Source: Candidatus Shapirobacteria bacterium (lineage in GTDB: Bacteria > Patescibacteriota > Microgenomatia > UBA12405 > JAUWLS01). Taken from it: DNA of 20,968 nt. Position 1 is the stretch's first letter; the number at the start of each line of letters is the position of its first letter. The position numbers were made by a program, and so were the translations under genes. The notes under the pieces are model-generated. The model saw only the letters and a list, made by a program, of their open reading frames with translations, searched no databases and was not told the origin of the DNA. Where the stretch lies: assembly GCA_030667285.1 (NCBI GenBank), contig DAOUWE010000002.1, positions 1 through 20,968 on the forward strand, given 5' to 3'. This document shows, in pieces, positions 14,318-20,968 of this stretch.

Positions 14318-14889
14318 CTCTTTTCTCCCAGCTCTCCCAAACACCAACTTAGTTTTTCTTCTACTGTCGTCATTTCTTTTGGAATCCTGCCCATCACCAC
14401 TTCAATTTCCACCTTGGCAAAACCCAAACTCTTAAGCCCCTGATACACTTCGTCCTCTTTCAACTCCTCTCTCAAATCCAACTCCCCCAAACCTCCCGCT
14501 TTAGATTTCAAATCCACTATTATCCTTTGTGCCCCTTTCTTGCCAATTCCCTTCACCTGTTCAAAAAATCTCACCTCCGCCTTCCCAATCGCCTTTATTA
14601 TTTCCTCTGCTCCATGTTTATCGAAAATCCCTATCGCTGTCTTGGGACCAATTCCCGAAACTCCTATCAATAGTTTAAAAACTTCCACCTCTTCTCGTGC
14701 GACAAAACCATACAAATCCATCACTCCCTCCGCCACCTGCAGATAGGTGTACAAAACCACCTCTTCCCCCACCACCACTTCAGTTCTCACTCCTTCGTGC
14801 GTCCAAACTAAATAACCAACTCCTCCCACCATCACCTCTACCCATCCCTTGCCGATCCTGTTCAACATTCCATTTAATTGCGAAATCAT
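14314..14889 (-). CDS. ruvA: Holliday junction binding protein RuvA
   Basis: The protein has 191 residues. RuvA binds the four-way junction as a tetramer and loads RuvB. The N-terminal OB-fold is MISQLNGMLNRIGKGWVEVMVGGVGYLVW. Two helix-hairpin-helix motifs follow, LIGVSGIGPKTAIGIF and VKGIGKKGAQRIIVDLK. A short C-terminal domain, YQGLKSLGFAKVEIEVVM, is the part that contacts RuvB. Its ATG overlaps the ruvC stop as ATGA and its stop overlaps the ruvB ATG in the same way, so the three genes are translationally coupled. The order is common in bacteria. Confidence 0.95.
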   Translation of the reverse strand: MISQLNGMLNRIGKGWVEVMVGGVGYLVWTHEGVRTEVVVGEEVVLYTYLQVAEGVMDLYGFVAREEVEVFKLLIGVSGIGPKTAIGIFDKHGAEEIIKAIGKAEVRFFEQVKGIGKKGAQRIIVDLKSKAGGLGELDLREELKEDEVYQGLKSLGFAKVEIEVVMGRIPKEMTTVEEKLSWCLGELGEKR

Positions 14890-15377
14890 ACCTTCATTCT
14901 ATCACTCAAAGCCTGACTGAAATCCACCGTCATCAAATGAGTTAAGCCTACCGCCACCGCATCGGCCGCATGATCCGGTTTAATTTTTTCTTCTGTTCCT
15001 AAAATTCTCTGTACCATGTCCAACACTTGGTCTTTATCTGCCCTCCCGTACCCCACCACCGCCATTTTCACCTGCAGAGGGGTATAAATCTTAATCTTTA
15101 CCCCTCTCTCTGTCGCCGCTGTTTTTATCGCCCCCATTGCCTCCGCCACTTTCAAAGCCGACTTCTTATTCTTAGCAAAAAACAAACCTTCTATGGCCAC
15201 CACTTCCGGCTTATATTTTTCTACTAATTTCCCAATCTCTTCATAAATAATCCCCAGTTTCTCCGCCGACTCTCTTTTTTTTTCATTCTCAATACAGCCA
15301 TAATCTACCAAGGTCTCCTCGTCTTTCAAAACTGCCCATCCCACATTATTTAGCCCCGGATCTATTCCCAAAACCAT
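14886..15377 (-). CDS. ruvC: Holliday junction resolvase RuvC
   Basis: The protein has 163 residues. RuvC is the dimeric, metal-dependent endonuclease that cuts Holliday junctions. The acidic active site is visible: D6 in LGIDPGLNNVGWAV, E63 in VVAIEGLFF, and H136/D139 in DHAADAVAVGLTH. The His in the HAAD motif matches the Thermus-type active site rather than the E. coli DAAD. It heads the ruvCAB operon: TGA-TAAAAT lies 5 nt before the ATG, predicting a leaderless mRNA. It is divergent from murB, with 36 nt between the start codons. Confidence 0.96.
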   Translation of the reverse strand: MVLGIDPGLNNVGWAVLKDEETLVDYGCIENEKKRESAEKLGIIYEEIGKLVEKYKPEVVAIEGLFFAKNKKSALKVAEAMGAIKTAATERGVKIKIYTPLQVKMAVVGYGRADKDQVLDMVQRILGTEEKIKPDHAADAVAVGLTHLMTVDFSQALSDRMKV

Positions 15378-15413
15378 ATCTCATTTTATCACTAACTGCT
15401 ATACTATTCCTAC
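15378..15413. promoter_or_regulatory. Divergent leaderless promoters of ruvCAB and murB
   Basis: Minus strand: TAAAAT (15388-15383), preceded by TGA, ends 5 nt before the ruvC ATG. Plus strand: TATACT (15400-15405), preceded by TGC, ends 8 nt before the murB ATG. Both have the TGn extended -10 element and no room for a Shine-Dalgarno in the predicted mRNA. Confidence 0.65.
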
Positions 15414-16484
15414 ATGAATCCCTCTAAAATCGCCCAGGAGCTCCAAAAAAAGTTCCCCCGTCTTTCCATCAAAACTAACGAAATTCTCGCTCCCTATACC
15501 ACCTTCAAAATCGGTGGACCCGTTGAAATTTTCATCACCACCGAATCCTCCAATCAACTTAAAAACCTCCTGGTCTTCATTAAAACTAGCTACCCCCGAC
15601 TACCCATCACCATCCTCGGCAATGCTTCCAATCTCCTTATCGCCGATTCCGGCCTTAAAGGCCTAGTCATCAAAAACAATTCTCAAAACATCAAAATCCT
15701 ATCCCTTAACCTCAAAACCGATCAATTATCACCTAAAAAAACAATTTCCAATCGCCGAACTGAACTAGATCCTGAAAAATATCTTGACTTTTCCTCTCTG
15801 AACTACGACGAATCAACCAAACCACAAGTGCTCGTTGAAATCGAATCCGGAGCCCCTCTTCCCTACGCCCTCGCCTATCTCTTTAAAAATAAAATCACTG
15901 GCCTTCAGTGGTTTGCCGGAATTCCAGGCACTTTCGGAGGAGCCACCTGGTACAACATTCATGGTGGAACATATCACCTTTCCGACTTCATAAAAGAAGT
16001 TACCACTCTAAATCTTAAAACCGGAAAAGAAGAACTTTTTCAAGCCAAAGATCTGGACTTTTCCTACGATTACTCTGTTTTTCAAAAAAAACCTCATCTC
16101 GTTATTCTCTCCACCACTCTCAGTCTTTACCGGGGAGATACCGAGAAAGCCCGAATTACAGCCCAAAAATGGATAAATCAAAAAGCAAAATGCCAACCTC
16201 TGCCTTCTGCAGGCTCAGTCTTTCAAAACCTTGATTCAGTCTTGGTCAAAAAACATGGATTCAAAAACCCATCTGTCGGTTGGATAATCGATCAATTACT
16301 AAACCTTAAAGGTAAAACTATCGGAGGAGCTCAAATCAGCCCTCTTCATGCTAACTTCATTGTCAATCAAAAAAACGCCACTGCCAAAGACGTTCTCTCT
16401 CTCATTGAGTTGATAAAAAAAGAATTTAAAAAACGCTGGAATATAGACCTCAAACTGGAAATCAAAATTCTCGGCAATATCTAA
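15414..16484 (+). CDS. murB: UDP-N-acetylenolpyruvoylglucosamine reductase MurB, divergent
   Basis: The 356-residue protein is the FAD- and NADPH-dependent reductase that makes UDP-MurNAc for peptidoglycan. FAD-domain landmarks are TTFKIGGPVEIF (29-40), ILGNASNLLIAD (67-78) and FAGIPGTFGGATWYNIHGG (167-185). The proton donor Ser is in PSAGSVFQN (S268) and the C-terminal Glu is in LKLEIKILG (E349). The normal YRxS motif reads YDYS, so the conserved substrate-binding Arg is Asp219. About 40 extra residues (roughly 95-135) separate the first FAD strand region from VLVEIESGAPL. The gene is predicted to be leaderless and divergent from ruvC. The MurB assignment is secure, but the Arg-to-Asp change is odd. 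Confidence 0.93.
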   Translation: MNPSKIAQELQKKFPRLSIKTNEILAPYTTFKIGGPVEIFITTESSNQLKNLLVFIKTSYPRLPITILGNASNLLIADSGLKGLVIKNNSQNIKILSLNLKTDQLSPKKTISNRRTELDPEKYLDFSSLNYDESTKPQVLVEIESGAPLPYALAYLFKNKITGLQWFAGIPGTFGGATWYNIHGGTYHLSDFIKEVTTLNLKTGKEELFQAKDLDFSYDYSVFQKKPHLVILSTTLSLYRGDTEKARITAQKWINQKAKCQPLPSAGSVFQNLDSVLVKKHGFKNPSVGWIIDQLLNLKGKTIGGAQISPLHANFIVNQKNATAKDVLSLIELIKKEFKKRWNIDLKLEIKILGNI

Positions 16485-16987
16485 ACTCAAAACTTCACCA
16501 AGTCCTCTCTCCTCAATAATTTTTTTCTTCCTCCCACCTTCCCCTTCTTCTTCAACTCTGTCTTTTTCTATTTTTCTTCCTTCTAATAATTAAAGAACAA
16601 AGGAATGTAAAATATATCAATAGATAAACTAGTGACAAGTCTTAAAAAAACATATTAACCAACAAAATAGGTAAAACATTAACTTTCTACAACGATAAAA
16701 CTCTATTATTTATTTTCTACCCCCATAGTAATTAGGAAATTCTCGCTATAATTTTCAAACACTTCCTGCTCTGCTCTCTCCCTAAATCCTTAAAACAACA
16801 ACTATAAGACCAAATAAAACAATTCCAGGCCAGGTCCCACACCACCTCTCTTCTCATTAAAAACACTCTCTAATCAGCTCTAGTAAAATCTCACCCGTCA
16901 TCACCGCTCACTTCTTTTCATTTTTCTCTTTCTCTCTTCTCCCCGTCCTTTTATCAAACCCGTTTGTAGAAAGCCACGATCGTTGAG

Positions 16988-17097
16988 GACCTCGCTCCCT
17001 CCAAAGGCCCCGTTTTGCGGGGCCTGCGGTCATCCACTTATCAGACCTCGCTCCCTCCAAAGACCCCGTCTTACAGGGCTTGCAGGTTTTTTCCATC
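16988..17097. repeat. Duplicated 56-bp element with GC-rich hairpin
   Basis: Two tandem units at 16988 and 17044 start with the identical 19-mer GACCTCGCTCCCTCCAAAG. Unit 1 continues into a perfect 8-bp stem AGGCCCCG-TTTTG-CGGGGCCT (17005-17025). Unit 2 has the same sequence with nearly all differences being transitions, which weakens the stem, and ends in a TTTTTT run on the plus strand. It could be a small mobile or structural repeat, or a terminator-like pair. Confidence 0.65.
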
Positions 17098-17367
17098 TCT
17101 GAAAATCATTTTTTCTTTTTTTGACCCGATCCAAACCTGCCTAACCCGAAATCTATTCGTGCCTACAAAAATCAAGCTTTTTTCTTCAAAAACCTCTCTT
17201 TGGCCTGTTTGGCAAAGAACTTGCTTATCTGACAAAAACAAAGACCGAACGTTTTTCTCCCATCTATTAACCAATAACATGTACTGACAACACTCTTTCT
17301 TTTTGACTTTTCAACAAAAACAATTCGAAAAACACCCTATCTTCTCTCATTTTCCGTGCCCAAAACA

Positions 17368-17435
17368 TTTCGAACCCTCTTTTTTTCTGTTTTTTTTATT
17401 TCCCTCTCTTTCGAACCCTCTTTTTTTCTGTTTTT
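17368..17435. repeat. C/T-rich direct repeat, 41-bp period
   Basis: A 27-base sequence beginning TTTCGAACCCTC, followed by a T7 run and CTG, occurs identically at 17368-17394 and 17409-17435. A short C/T-rich spacer separates the two copies. The T-runs suggest replication slippage. I see no function. Confidence 0.6.
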
Positions 17436-17720
17436 CCCTTTTTTCACTACCTCTTAACCATTTTTATAAGACACAAAACAATCACTAGCCACCCATCCAC
17501 AAATATAAATTTTTATAAGACAACTAAGCTCGTAAATAACCACTTTATCAAAGCCTTTTTGAACAAATAAATTATTCAAAAAACCTCACTCAAAACAAAC
17601 CCAAACTCTCTCTATTTATCTAAAAAAAACAACCGCATATAAATTATTCATACAGGACGTAAAATTCTGTAAAAAACATCACCCAAAACAACCCTATACA
17701 CCAAAAATTATAAGCTTCCC

Positions 17721-18725
17721 CTACCTCAAAACTCTTCTATATAAATCTAGATTCTCTATCGCCACCCCTGTTCCCCTAACAACACACAATTGCGGGTCTT
17801 CAACCACATGAGCCACCACTCCAATCTCTTCGGTCACATATTTGTCAAAATCTCTGAGCTGCGAAGTCCCTCCTGAAAGCACAATTCCCCTCTCTACAAT
17901 GTCAGACACCAGTTCCGGCGCTGTCTCTTCAAGTACACCTTTTATTGCTCCCAGTATCTGCTTCAGAGGTTCCTGTATCATCTCATGCACCTCGCTTGAC
18001 CCAAGCTCTACCGTTTTCGGCAACCCATAAACCGAATCCCTTCCCTTAACTTCCATTTTTTCTTCTTTTTTCCTAGGCATAGCCGAACCTATCTTAATCT
18101 TTATTAACTCCGCTGTTTGGTCTCCAACAATTAAATTATGCCTCTTTTTAAGCTGAGACAAAATCATTTCATCTATTTTGTCCCCGGCCACCCTCACGCT
18201 TTTGTGAACCACCACCCCTCCCAAGGCAATCACTGCCGCCTCCGCTGCCCCTCCACCGATGTCTACAATCATATTTCCAAAGCTAGACGCTACCGGAATC
18301 TTAGCTCCGATCGCCGCCGCCAACGGTTCATCAATCAAATAGGCATTTTTTGCCCCGGCAGACAGCGTCGCTTCCAACACTGCTCTCTGCTCCACTTGAG
18401 TCACTCCTGCTGGTACACAAACCATCACCTCCGGCTTAAAAAACCACCCTCTGCCCATCACTTTTTGAAGAAAATATCTAAGCATTGCTTCCGTCACCTC
18501 GTAATCTGCAATTACGCCTTCTCTCATCGGTCTAGTTGCCTCTATATACCCGGGAGTCTTTCCCAACATTGTCTTTGCCTCCTTTCCAACCGCCAACACT
18601 TTTCTGTCCTCCGCTGAAACAGCTACTACCGTCGGTTCCGACAAAACAATTCCTTTCCCCACTTCCCAAACCAAGCTATTGGTTGTTCCCAAGTCAACTC
18701 CTAATCTTTTAAATAAATTTTTCAT
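17721..18725 (-). CDS. mreB: Rod-shape determining actin homolog MreB
   Basis: The 334-residue protein is the bacterial actin that forms membrane-bound filaments guiding lateral peptidoglycan synthesis. ATP-binding motifs of the actin/Hsp70 fold are present: phosphate 1 LGVDLGTTNSLVW (near 8-20), IADYEVTEAMLRYFL, the interdomain segment YLIDEPLAAAIGA, phosphate 2 MIVDIGGGAAEAAVIALGG, and the adenosine motif IVLSGGTSQLRDFD. The length is normal. It is predicted to be leaderless (TATATC 5 nt before the ATG). It is divergent from the PEGA-domain gene, with a 107-nt spacer holding an imperfect inverted repeat. No mreC or mreD follows; the gene ends in the gene-poor region. Confidence 0.95.
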   Translation of the reverse strand: MKNLFKRLGVDLGTTNSLVWEVGKGIVLSEPTVVAVSAEDRKVLAVGKEAKTMLGKTPGYIEATRPMREGVIADYEVTEAMLRYFLQKVMGRGWFFKPEVMVCVPAGVTQVEQRAVLEATLSAGAKNAYLIDEPLAAAIGAKIPVASSFGNMIVDIGGGAAEAAVIALGGVVVHKSVRVAGDKIDEMILSQLKKRHNLIVGDQTAELIKIKIGSAMPRKKEEKMEVKGRDSVYGLPKTVELGSSEVHEMIQEPLKQILGAIKGVLEETAPELVSDIVERGIVLSGGTSQLRDFDKYVTEEIGVVAHVVEDPQLCVVRGTGVAIENLDLYRRVLR

Positions 18726-18832
18726 TTTCTGATATACTCTGACATACTTACACGATATTTAGAAACACCAAGTGTTTTCTCTTTGTCTTCATTATACAAG
18801 TTCTAAAAGTCCATTATCTGCTATCATCGCTT
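18726..18832. promoter_or_regulatory. Divergent promoters of mreB and the PEGA-domain gene
   Basis: Minus strand: TATATC (18736-18731) ends 5 nt before the mreB ATG. Plus strand: TGC-TATCAT (18819-18827) ends 5 nt before the ATG at 18833. Between them AGAAACAC-CAA-GTGTTTTCT (18761-18780) is an imperfect inverted repeat with one extra T, a candidate operator or short hairpin. Confidence 0.5.
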
Positions 18833-20134
18833 ATGGGAAGAAAAATCAAAAAGTCTCTGGCTGAATATAAAAGCATCTTGATCATCGGCTCCACAATCAC
18901 TTTCGTAGTCCTAGGAACGCTATCTATTTCTCTTTTCATTCGAGGCTACCGGCCCGATTTTAAAAATAAAATCCTTGCCCCCACCGGACTCCTTTCTGCT
19001 ACCTCTACTCCTAGATCTGCCTCTGTTCATATCAACGACCGCCTCATCACTGCCACCGACGACACTATAAACCTTCCTCCAGGAGACTACAAAATCAAAA
19101 TCGAAAAAGACGGCTACTTGCCCTGGGAAAAAGAAATTGCTCTCAAAAAAGAAGTTGTTTATCAAACTAACACTCACCTTTTTCGTTCCGTACCTGATCT
19201 TAACCCCCTCACTCTTTCCGGCGCCATAAACCCCACTCTTTCCCCTGACGGCAGTCAAGTCGTTTACTCAGTCGCCTCAGCCTCCGCATCTGTTGACAAT
19301 GGACTCTATGTCCTAAGGCTCAGTAATTCTCCCCTGAACATCGCCCGTTCCTCTCCCAAGCAAGTCTCCGCCAACTACAAAAACATCAATTGGCCGGATG
19401 CTCATTTTGCTTTCTCCCCCGACTCTCAAAAAATCCTTGCTTATTTTAAAAAAGACCAAGAACTTTCTCCAACCATTTTCACCGAAGAATGGATCAAAAA
19501 CGTATCCACCGCCTACCTTTTTAATTCCGGAGACACCATTTCTTCAAGAGATCTTCTCGATGTCACTCTCCAGCTTCCTTTTCTAAAAGAAGAATGGCTA
19601 GCAATTCATCAAGAACTAACTATCGCCAAATTAAACAAGCTTCCCGAATCATTCCAGAAAACTGCCTCTGACTCTGCCGATTTTATTCTCTGGTCATCCG
19701 AAGAAAACAAAATCGCCTATCTAGCCGATAAAAACGCCACTATTCCCGAAAATATCATCACTCCTCCTCCCGCCCAAAGCACCCAAACCCAAGAGCGTCA
19801 AATCAAGGCCGGCCACATCTATGTTTATGACATCGAAGACGACACCAATTTTCATATTGCCGACTCTCAAGACCTCGCTCCTAATCCCAATTACTCCGAA
19901 ATTAACAATCAGCCTTTCTTTCTTTCCTGGCTTCCCTACTCCCACCACCTCGTTTTCATCCAAGACAATAAAATCAAAGTTATCGAATACGATGGCACCA
20001 ACAATCTTGACCTTTATGCCGGACAATTTGATCAAAAGGTAGTCTTTCCCTATCCGGACGGCAACAAATTGATTATTCTCACCCACCCCTACGACTCCGC
20101 TCCCGAAAACCTCTACGCCATCAGTATAAAATAA
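18833..20134 (+). CDS. Membrane-anchored PEGA-domain protein with beta-propeller-like region
   Basis: The protein has 433 residues. A basic N-terminus is followed by one hydrophobic segment (ILIIGSTITFVVLGTLSISLFI, about 15-37), so it is probably a single-pass protein with an external body. A PEGA domain follows (SVHINDRLITATDDTINLPPGDYKIKIEKDGYLPWEKEIALK, about 64-106). The rest has repeated SPDG/SPDS-type turns (PTLSPDGSQVVYSV, FAFSPDSQKILAYF, ILWSSEENKIAYLAD, FLSWLPYSHHLVFIQD), typical of WD40/TolB-like propellers. PEGA domains occur in surface proteins and often mediate wall or protein contact. The function is unknown. It is divergent from mreB, so a role in the envelope is plausible. Confidence 0.82.
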   Translation: MGRKIKKSLAEYKSILIIGSTITFVVLGTLSISLFIRGYRPDFKNKILAPTGLLSATSTPRSASVHINDRLITATDDTINLPPGDYKIKIEKDGYLPWEKEIALKKEVVYQTNTHLFRSVPDLNPLTLSGAINPTLSPDGSQVVYSVASASASVDNGLYVLRLSNSPLNIARSSPKQVSANYKNINWPDAHFAFSPDSQKILAYFKKDQELSPTIFTEEWIKNVSTAYLFNSGDTISSRDLLDVTLQLPFLKEEWLAIHQELTIAKLNKLPESFQKTASDSADFILWSSEENKIAYLADKNATIPENIITPPPAQSTQTQERQIKAGHIYVYDIEDDTNFHIADSQDLAPNPNYSEINNQPFFLSWLPYSHHLVFIQDNKIKVIEYDGTNNLDLYAGQFDQKVVFPYPDGNKLIILTHPYDSAPENLYAISIK

Positions 20135-20137
20135 GAC

Positions 20138-20249
20138 GGGACAACCTCATTGTCAGGGATATCCCGAGGCAACGACCAAAGGGACAACCTCATTGTCAGG
20201 GATATCCCGAGGCAACGACCAAAGGGACAACCTCATTGTCAGGGATATC
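20138..20249. repeat. 43-bp tandem repeats derived from the tRNA-Pro 3' part
   Basis: Units begin at 20138, 20181 and 20224 (period 43). The first two are identical, and the third merges after 26 bases into the tRNA-Pro gene. On the minus strand each unit carries TGAGGTTGTC and GATATCCCTGACAA, both also found in the tRNA 3' half or just beyond it, but the T-arm interior differs. The T-stem pairing is kept with different bases: GTCCC/GGGAT in the repeat against GTCGG/CCGAT in the tRNA, around a 15-nt loop. The repeats lie directly downstream of the tRNA 3' end. Confidence 0.75.
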
Positions 20250-20311
20250 GGACTCGAACCGACAACCTCACCGACCCGAACGATGCGCTCTACCAGTTGA
20301 GCTAATCCCTG
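20239..20311 (-). tRNA. tRNA-Pro (anticodon CGG)
   Basis: It folds as a 73-nt cloverleaf: acceptor CAGGGAT/ATCCCTG (7 perfect pairs), D-arm GCTC/GAGC, anticodon arm CATCG-TTCGGGT-CGGTG with anticodon CGG, and T-arm GTCGG-TTCGAGT-CCGAT. The discriminator base is A. CCA is not encoded. It lies 8 nt downstream of tRNA-Arg on the same strand and is followed by tandem repeats resembling its own 3' part. Confidence 0.93.
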
Positions 20312-20319
20312 ATAATCAG

Positions 20320-20391
20320 TATCCCCACCAGGAATCGAACCTGGAACTGACCCTTAGGAGGGGTCTGTTATATCCATTTAACTATGGGGAC
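20320..20391 (-). tRNA. tRNA-Arg (anticodon CCU)
   Basis: It folds as a 72-nt cloverleaf: acceptor GTCCCCA/TGGGGAT (with a terminal G-T pair), D-arm GTTA/TAAC, anticodon arm GACCC-CTCCTAA-GGGTC with anticodon CCT (codon AGG), and T-arm CCAGG-TTCGATT-CCTGG. The discriminator base is A. CCA is not encoded. It lies between ndk and tRNA-Pro, all on the minus strand, and may be co-transcribed with them. Confidence 0.93.
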
Positions 20392-20441
20392 CCGCCACCA
20401 TTTTACCAGGGCTTCTCTAACAAAAGAAATTTATCCAACAA

Positions 20442-20906
20442 CTACTTTATCTCTTCGTCAGCATAAATCAAACACTCCATCGCACTCCCGTACTCAAAAA
20501 GCTCATCTTTATCAAACAACAAACCTATTTCTTTCTCCGCCGCCTCTACCGAATCCGAAGCGTGAATAATATTCTGAGAACCACTCATCCCAAAATCTCC
20601 TCTAATCGATCCTGCTTCCGCCTCCCTACCCTTCGTTGTTCCCACTATCTTCCTAACCGCCGGAATCACCTCAAGACCCTGCCAACACATGGCCACAATC
20701 GGTGTCCACTTCATAAACTTTTTAAGGTCATCAAAAAAACTCCTGTCTTTGTGATGTTTATACCATTCATCTAAAACATCATCAGTCAAAACCAACATTT
20801 TCAAACCCACGAGCTTCAACCCCTTTTTCTCAAACCGAGACATTATCTCTCCCACCAGACCTCTCTGTATTCCATCCGGCTTCACCAACACCACTGTTTT
20901 TTGCAT
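20442..20906 (-). CDS. ndk: Nucleoside diphosphate kinase
   Basis: The 154-residue protein transfers the gamma-phosphate between nucleoside triphosphates and diphosphates through a phospho-His intermediate. Family landmarks: TVVLVKPDGIQRGLVGEI at the N-terminus, HHKDRSFFDDL, GTTKGREAEAGSIRGDFG, and the active-site His115 in SQNIIHASDSVE. It carries a short C-terminal tail typical of many Ndk proteins. It is predicted to be leaderless: TAGAAT (20918-20913) ends 6 nt before the ATG. Two tRNA genes follow on the same strand. Confidence 0.96.
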   Translation of the reverse strand: MQKTVVLVKPDGIQRGLVGEIMSRFEKKGLKLVGLKMLVLTDDVLDEWYKHHKDRSFFDDLKKFMKWTPIVAMCWQGLEVIPAVRKIVGTTKGREAEAGSIRGDFGMSGSQNIIHASDSVEAAEKEIGLLFDKDELFEYGSAMECLIYADEEIK

Positions 20907-20912
20907 AGACTG

Positions 20913-20918
20913 ATTCTA
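20913..20918 (-). promoter_or_regulatory. -10 box of ndk
   Basis: TAGAAT on the minus strand lies 6 nt upstream of the ndk ATG, so the transcript should start at or next to the start codon. No clear Shine-Dalgarno is present between the box and the ATG. Confidence 0.5.
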
Positions 20919-20968
20919 CATCAAAAATTATTAAGAAAAAATCCTTCCATTAAACCAAAAACCAACCA

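Larger units (their letters stand above)
16485..17720. other. Gene-poor convergent intergenic region (about 1.2 kb)
   Basis: No convincing coding sequence is seen between murB and mreB, which converge here. The first 400 bases are AT-rich with one consensus TATAAT on the plus strand (16747-16752) that starts no gene, followed by a C/T-rich tract. A duplicated GC hairpin element (16988-17097) and a tandem C/T-rich repeat (17368-17435) lie inside. TTTTTATAAGACA occurs at both 17461-17473 and 17510-17522. No tRNA, tmRNA, SRP or RNase P signature was recognised. A short noncoding RNA running from the TATAAT to the T-run at about 17087-17092 is possible but unproven. Confidence 0.6.

Noticed and set aside
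14345..14347. TTG start for ruvB
   Set aside because: It would add ten residues unlike RuvB; the ATG at 14317 makes the usual ATGA overlap with ruvA.
17029..17045. DnaA-box-like sequence and possible replication origin in the gene-poor region
   Set aside because: Only 7 of 9 bases match the box consensus, and there is no cluster of boxes, no dnaA or dnaN, and no visible skew switch.
17018..17092. Classical rho-independent terminator for murB or mreB
   Set aside because: The perfect hairpin has no T-run directly after it on either strand, and it lies more than 500 nt from both stop codons.
16908..17096. Minus-strand 62-codon frame across the hairpin repeats
   Set aside because: Its internal similarity comes from the 56-bp DNA duplication, it has no good promoter, and its composition is low-complexity.
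18138..18617. Long plus-strand open frame (159 codons) inside mreB
   Set aside because: It lies fully antisense to a clear MreB reading frame and has no recognisable domain.
20138..20249. Possible CRISPR array
   Set aside because: There are only three units in direct tandem with no variable spacers, and the unit is related to the neighbouring tRNA.
20236..20466. Plus-strand 76-codon frame over the tRNA genes
   Set aside because: It crosses two well-folded tRNAs on the other strand and the end of ndk.

Overview
The window looks like part of a chromosome from a Candidate Phyla Radiation (Patescibacteria) bacterium, perhaps from the Microgenomates side. This is inference from content and style: AT-rich DNA, tightly packed and often overlapping genes, many family-2 glycosyltransferases, few metabolic enzymes, and divergent core genes (MurB, Tgt, Ndk). 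The top strand is strongly C-over-G whichever strand is coding. No taxonomic marker such as 16S rRNA is present.

Layout. (1) 1-4763, minus strand: five overlapping GT2 glycosyltransferases in one operon, the last one cut by the window edge. (2) 4783-7961: a radical SAM/SPASM protein divergent from that operon, a sixth GT2, and a tRNA-guanine transglycosylase. (3) 7967-8576, minus strand: two tandem paralogous Cys-rich small proteins of unknown function, with a 29-codon leaderless ORF between them. (4) 8673-10130: a B12-binding-type radical SAM protein. (5) 10211-10429: a small HTH protein with an inverted repeat over its promoter. (6) 10539-13078: a three-gene operon encoding an FGE-fold protein, an LpxC-type zinc deacetylase and a VanX-type D,D-dipeptidase. 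It differs from its surroundings in base composition and is the most unusual part of the window. (7) 13084-13311: another Cys-rich small ORF. (8) 13352-15377, minus strand: ruvC-ruvA-ruvB, divergent from murB (15414-16484). (9) 16485-17720: a gene-poor stretch with duplicated repeats. (10) 17721-20134: mreB divergent from a PEGA-domain membrane protein. (11) 20138-20906: tandem repeats derived from a tRNA 3' part, tRNA-Pro(CGG), tRNA-Arg(CCU) and ndk.

How it fits together. The glycosyltransferases probably build a surface polysaccharide. MurB and MreB serve peptidoglycan synthesis and cell shape, and RuvABC resolves recombination intermediates. The LpxC/VanX/FGE-fold operon looks like an acquired envelope-modifying or specialised-metabolite module.

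Two patterns cross the whole window. First, most operon-head genes have a -10 box only 5-8 nt before the ATG, which predicts leaderless mRNAs, while some internal genes have Shine-Dalgarno sequences instead. Second, the FGE/LpxC/VanX island lacks the C-over-G skew of its neighbours, which supports recent transfer.
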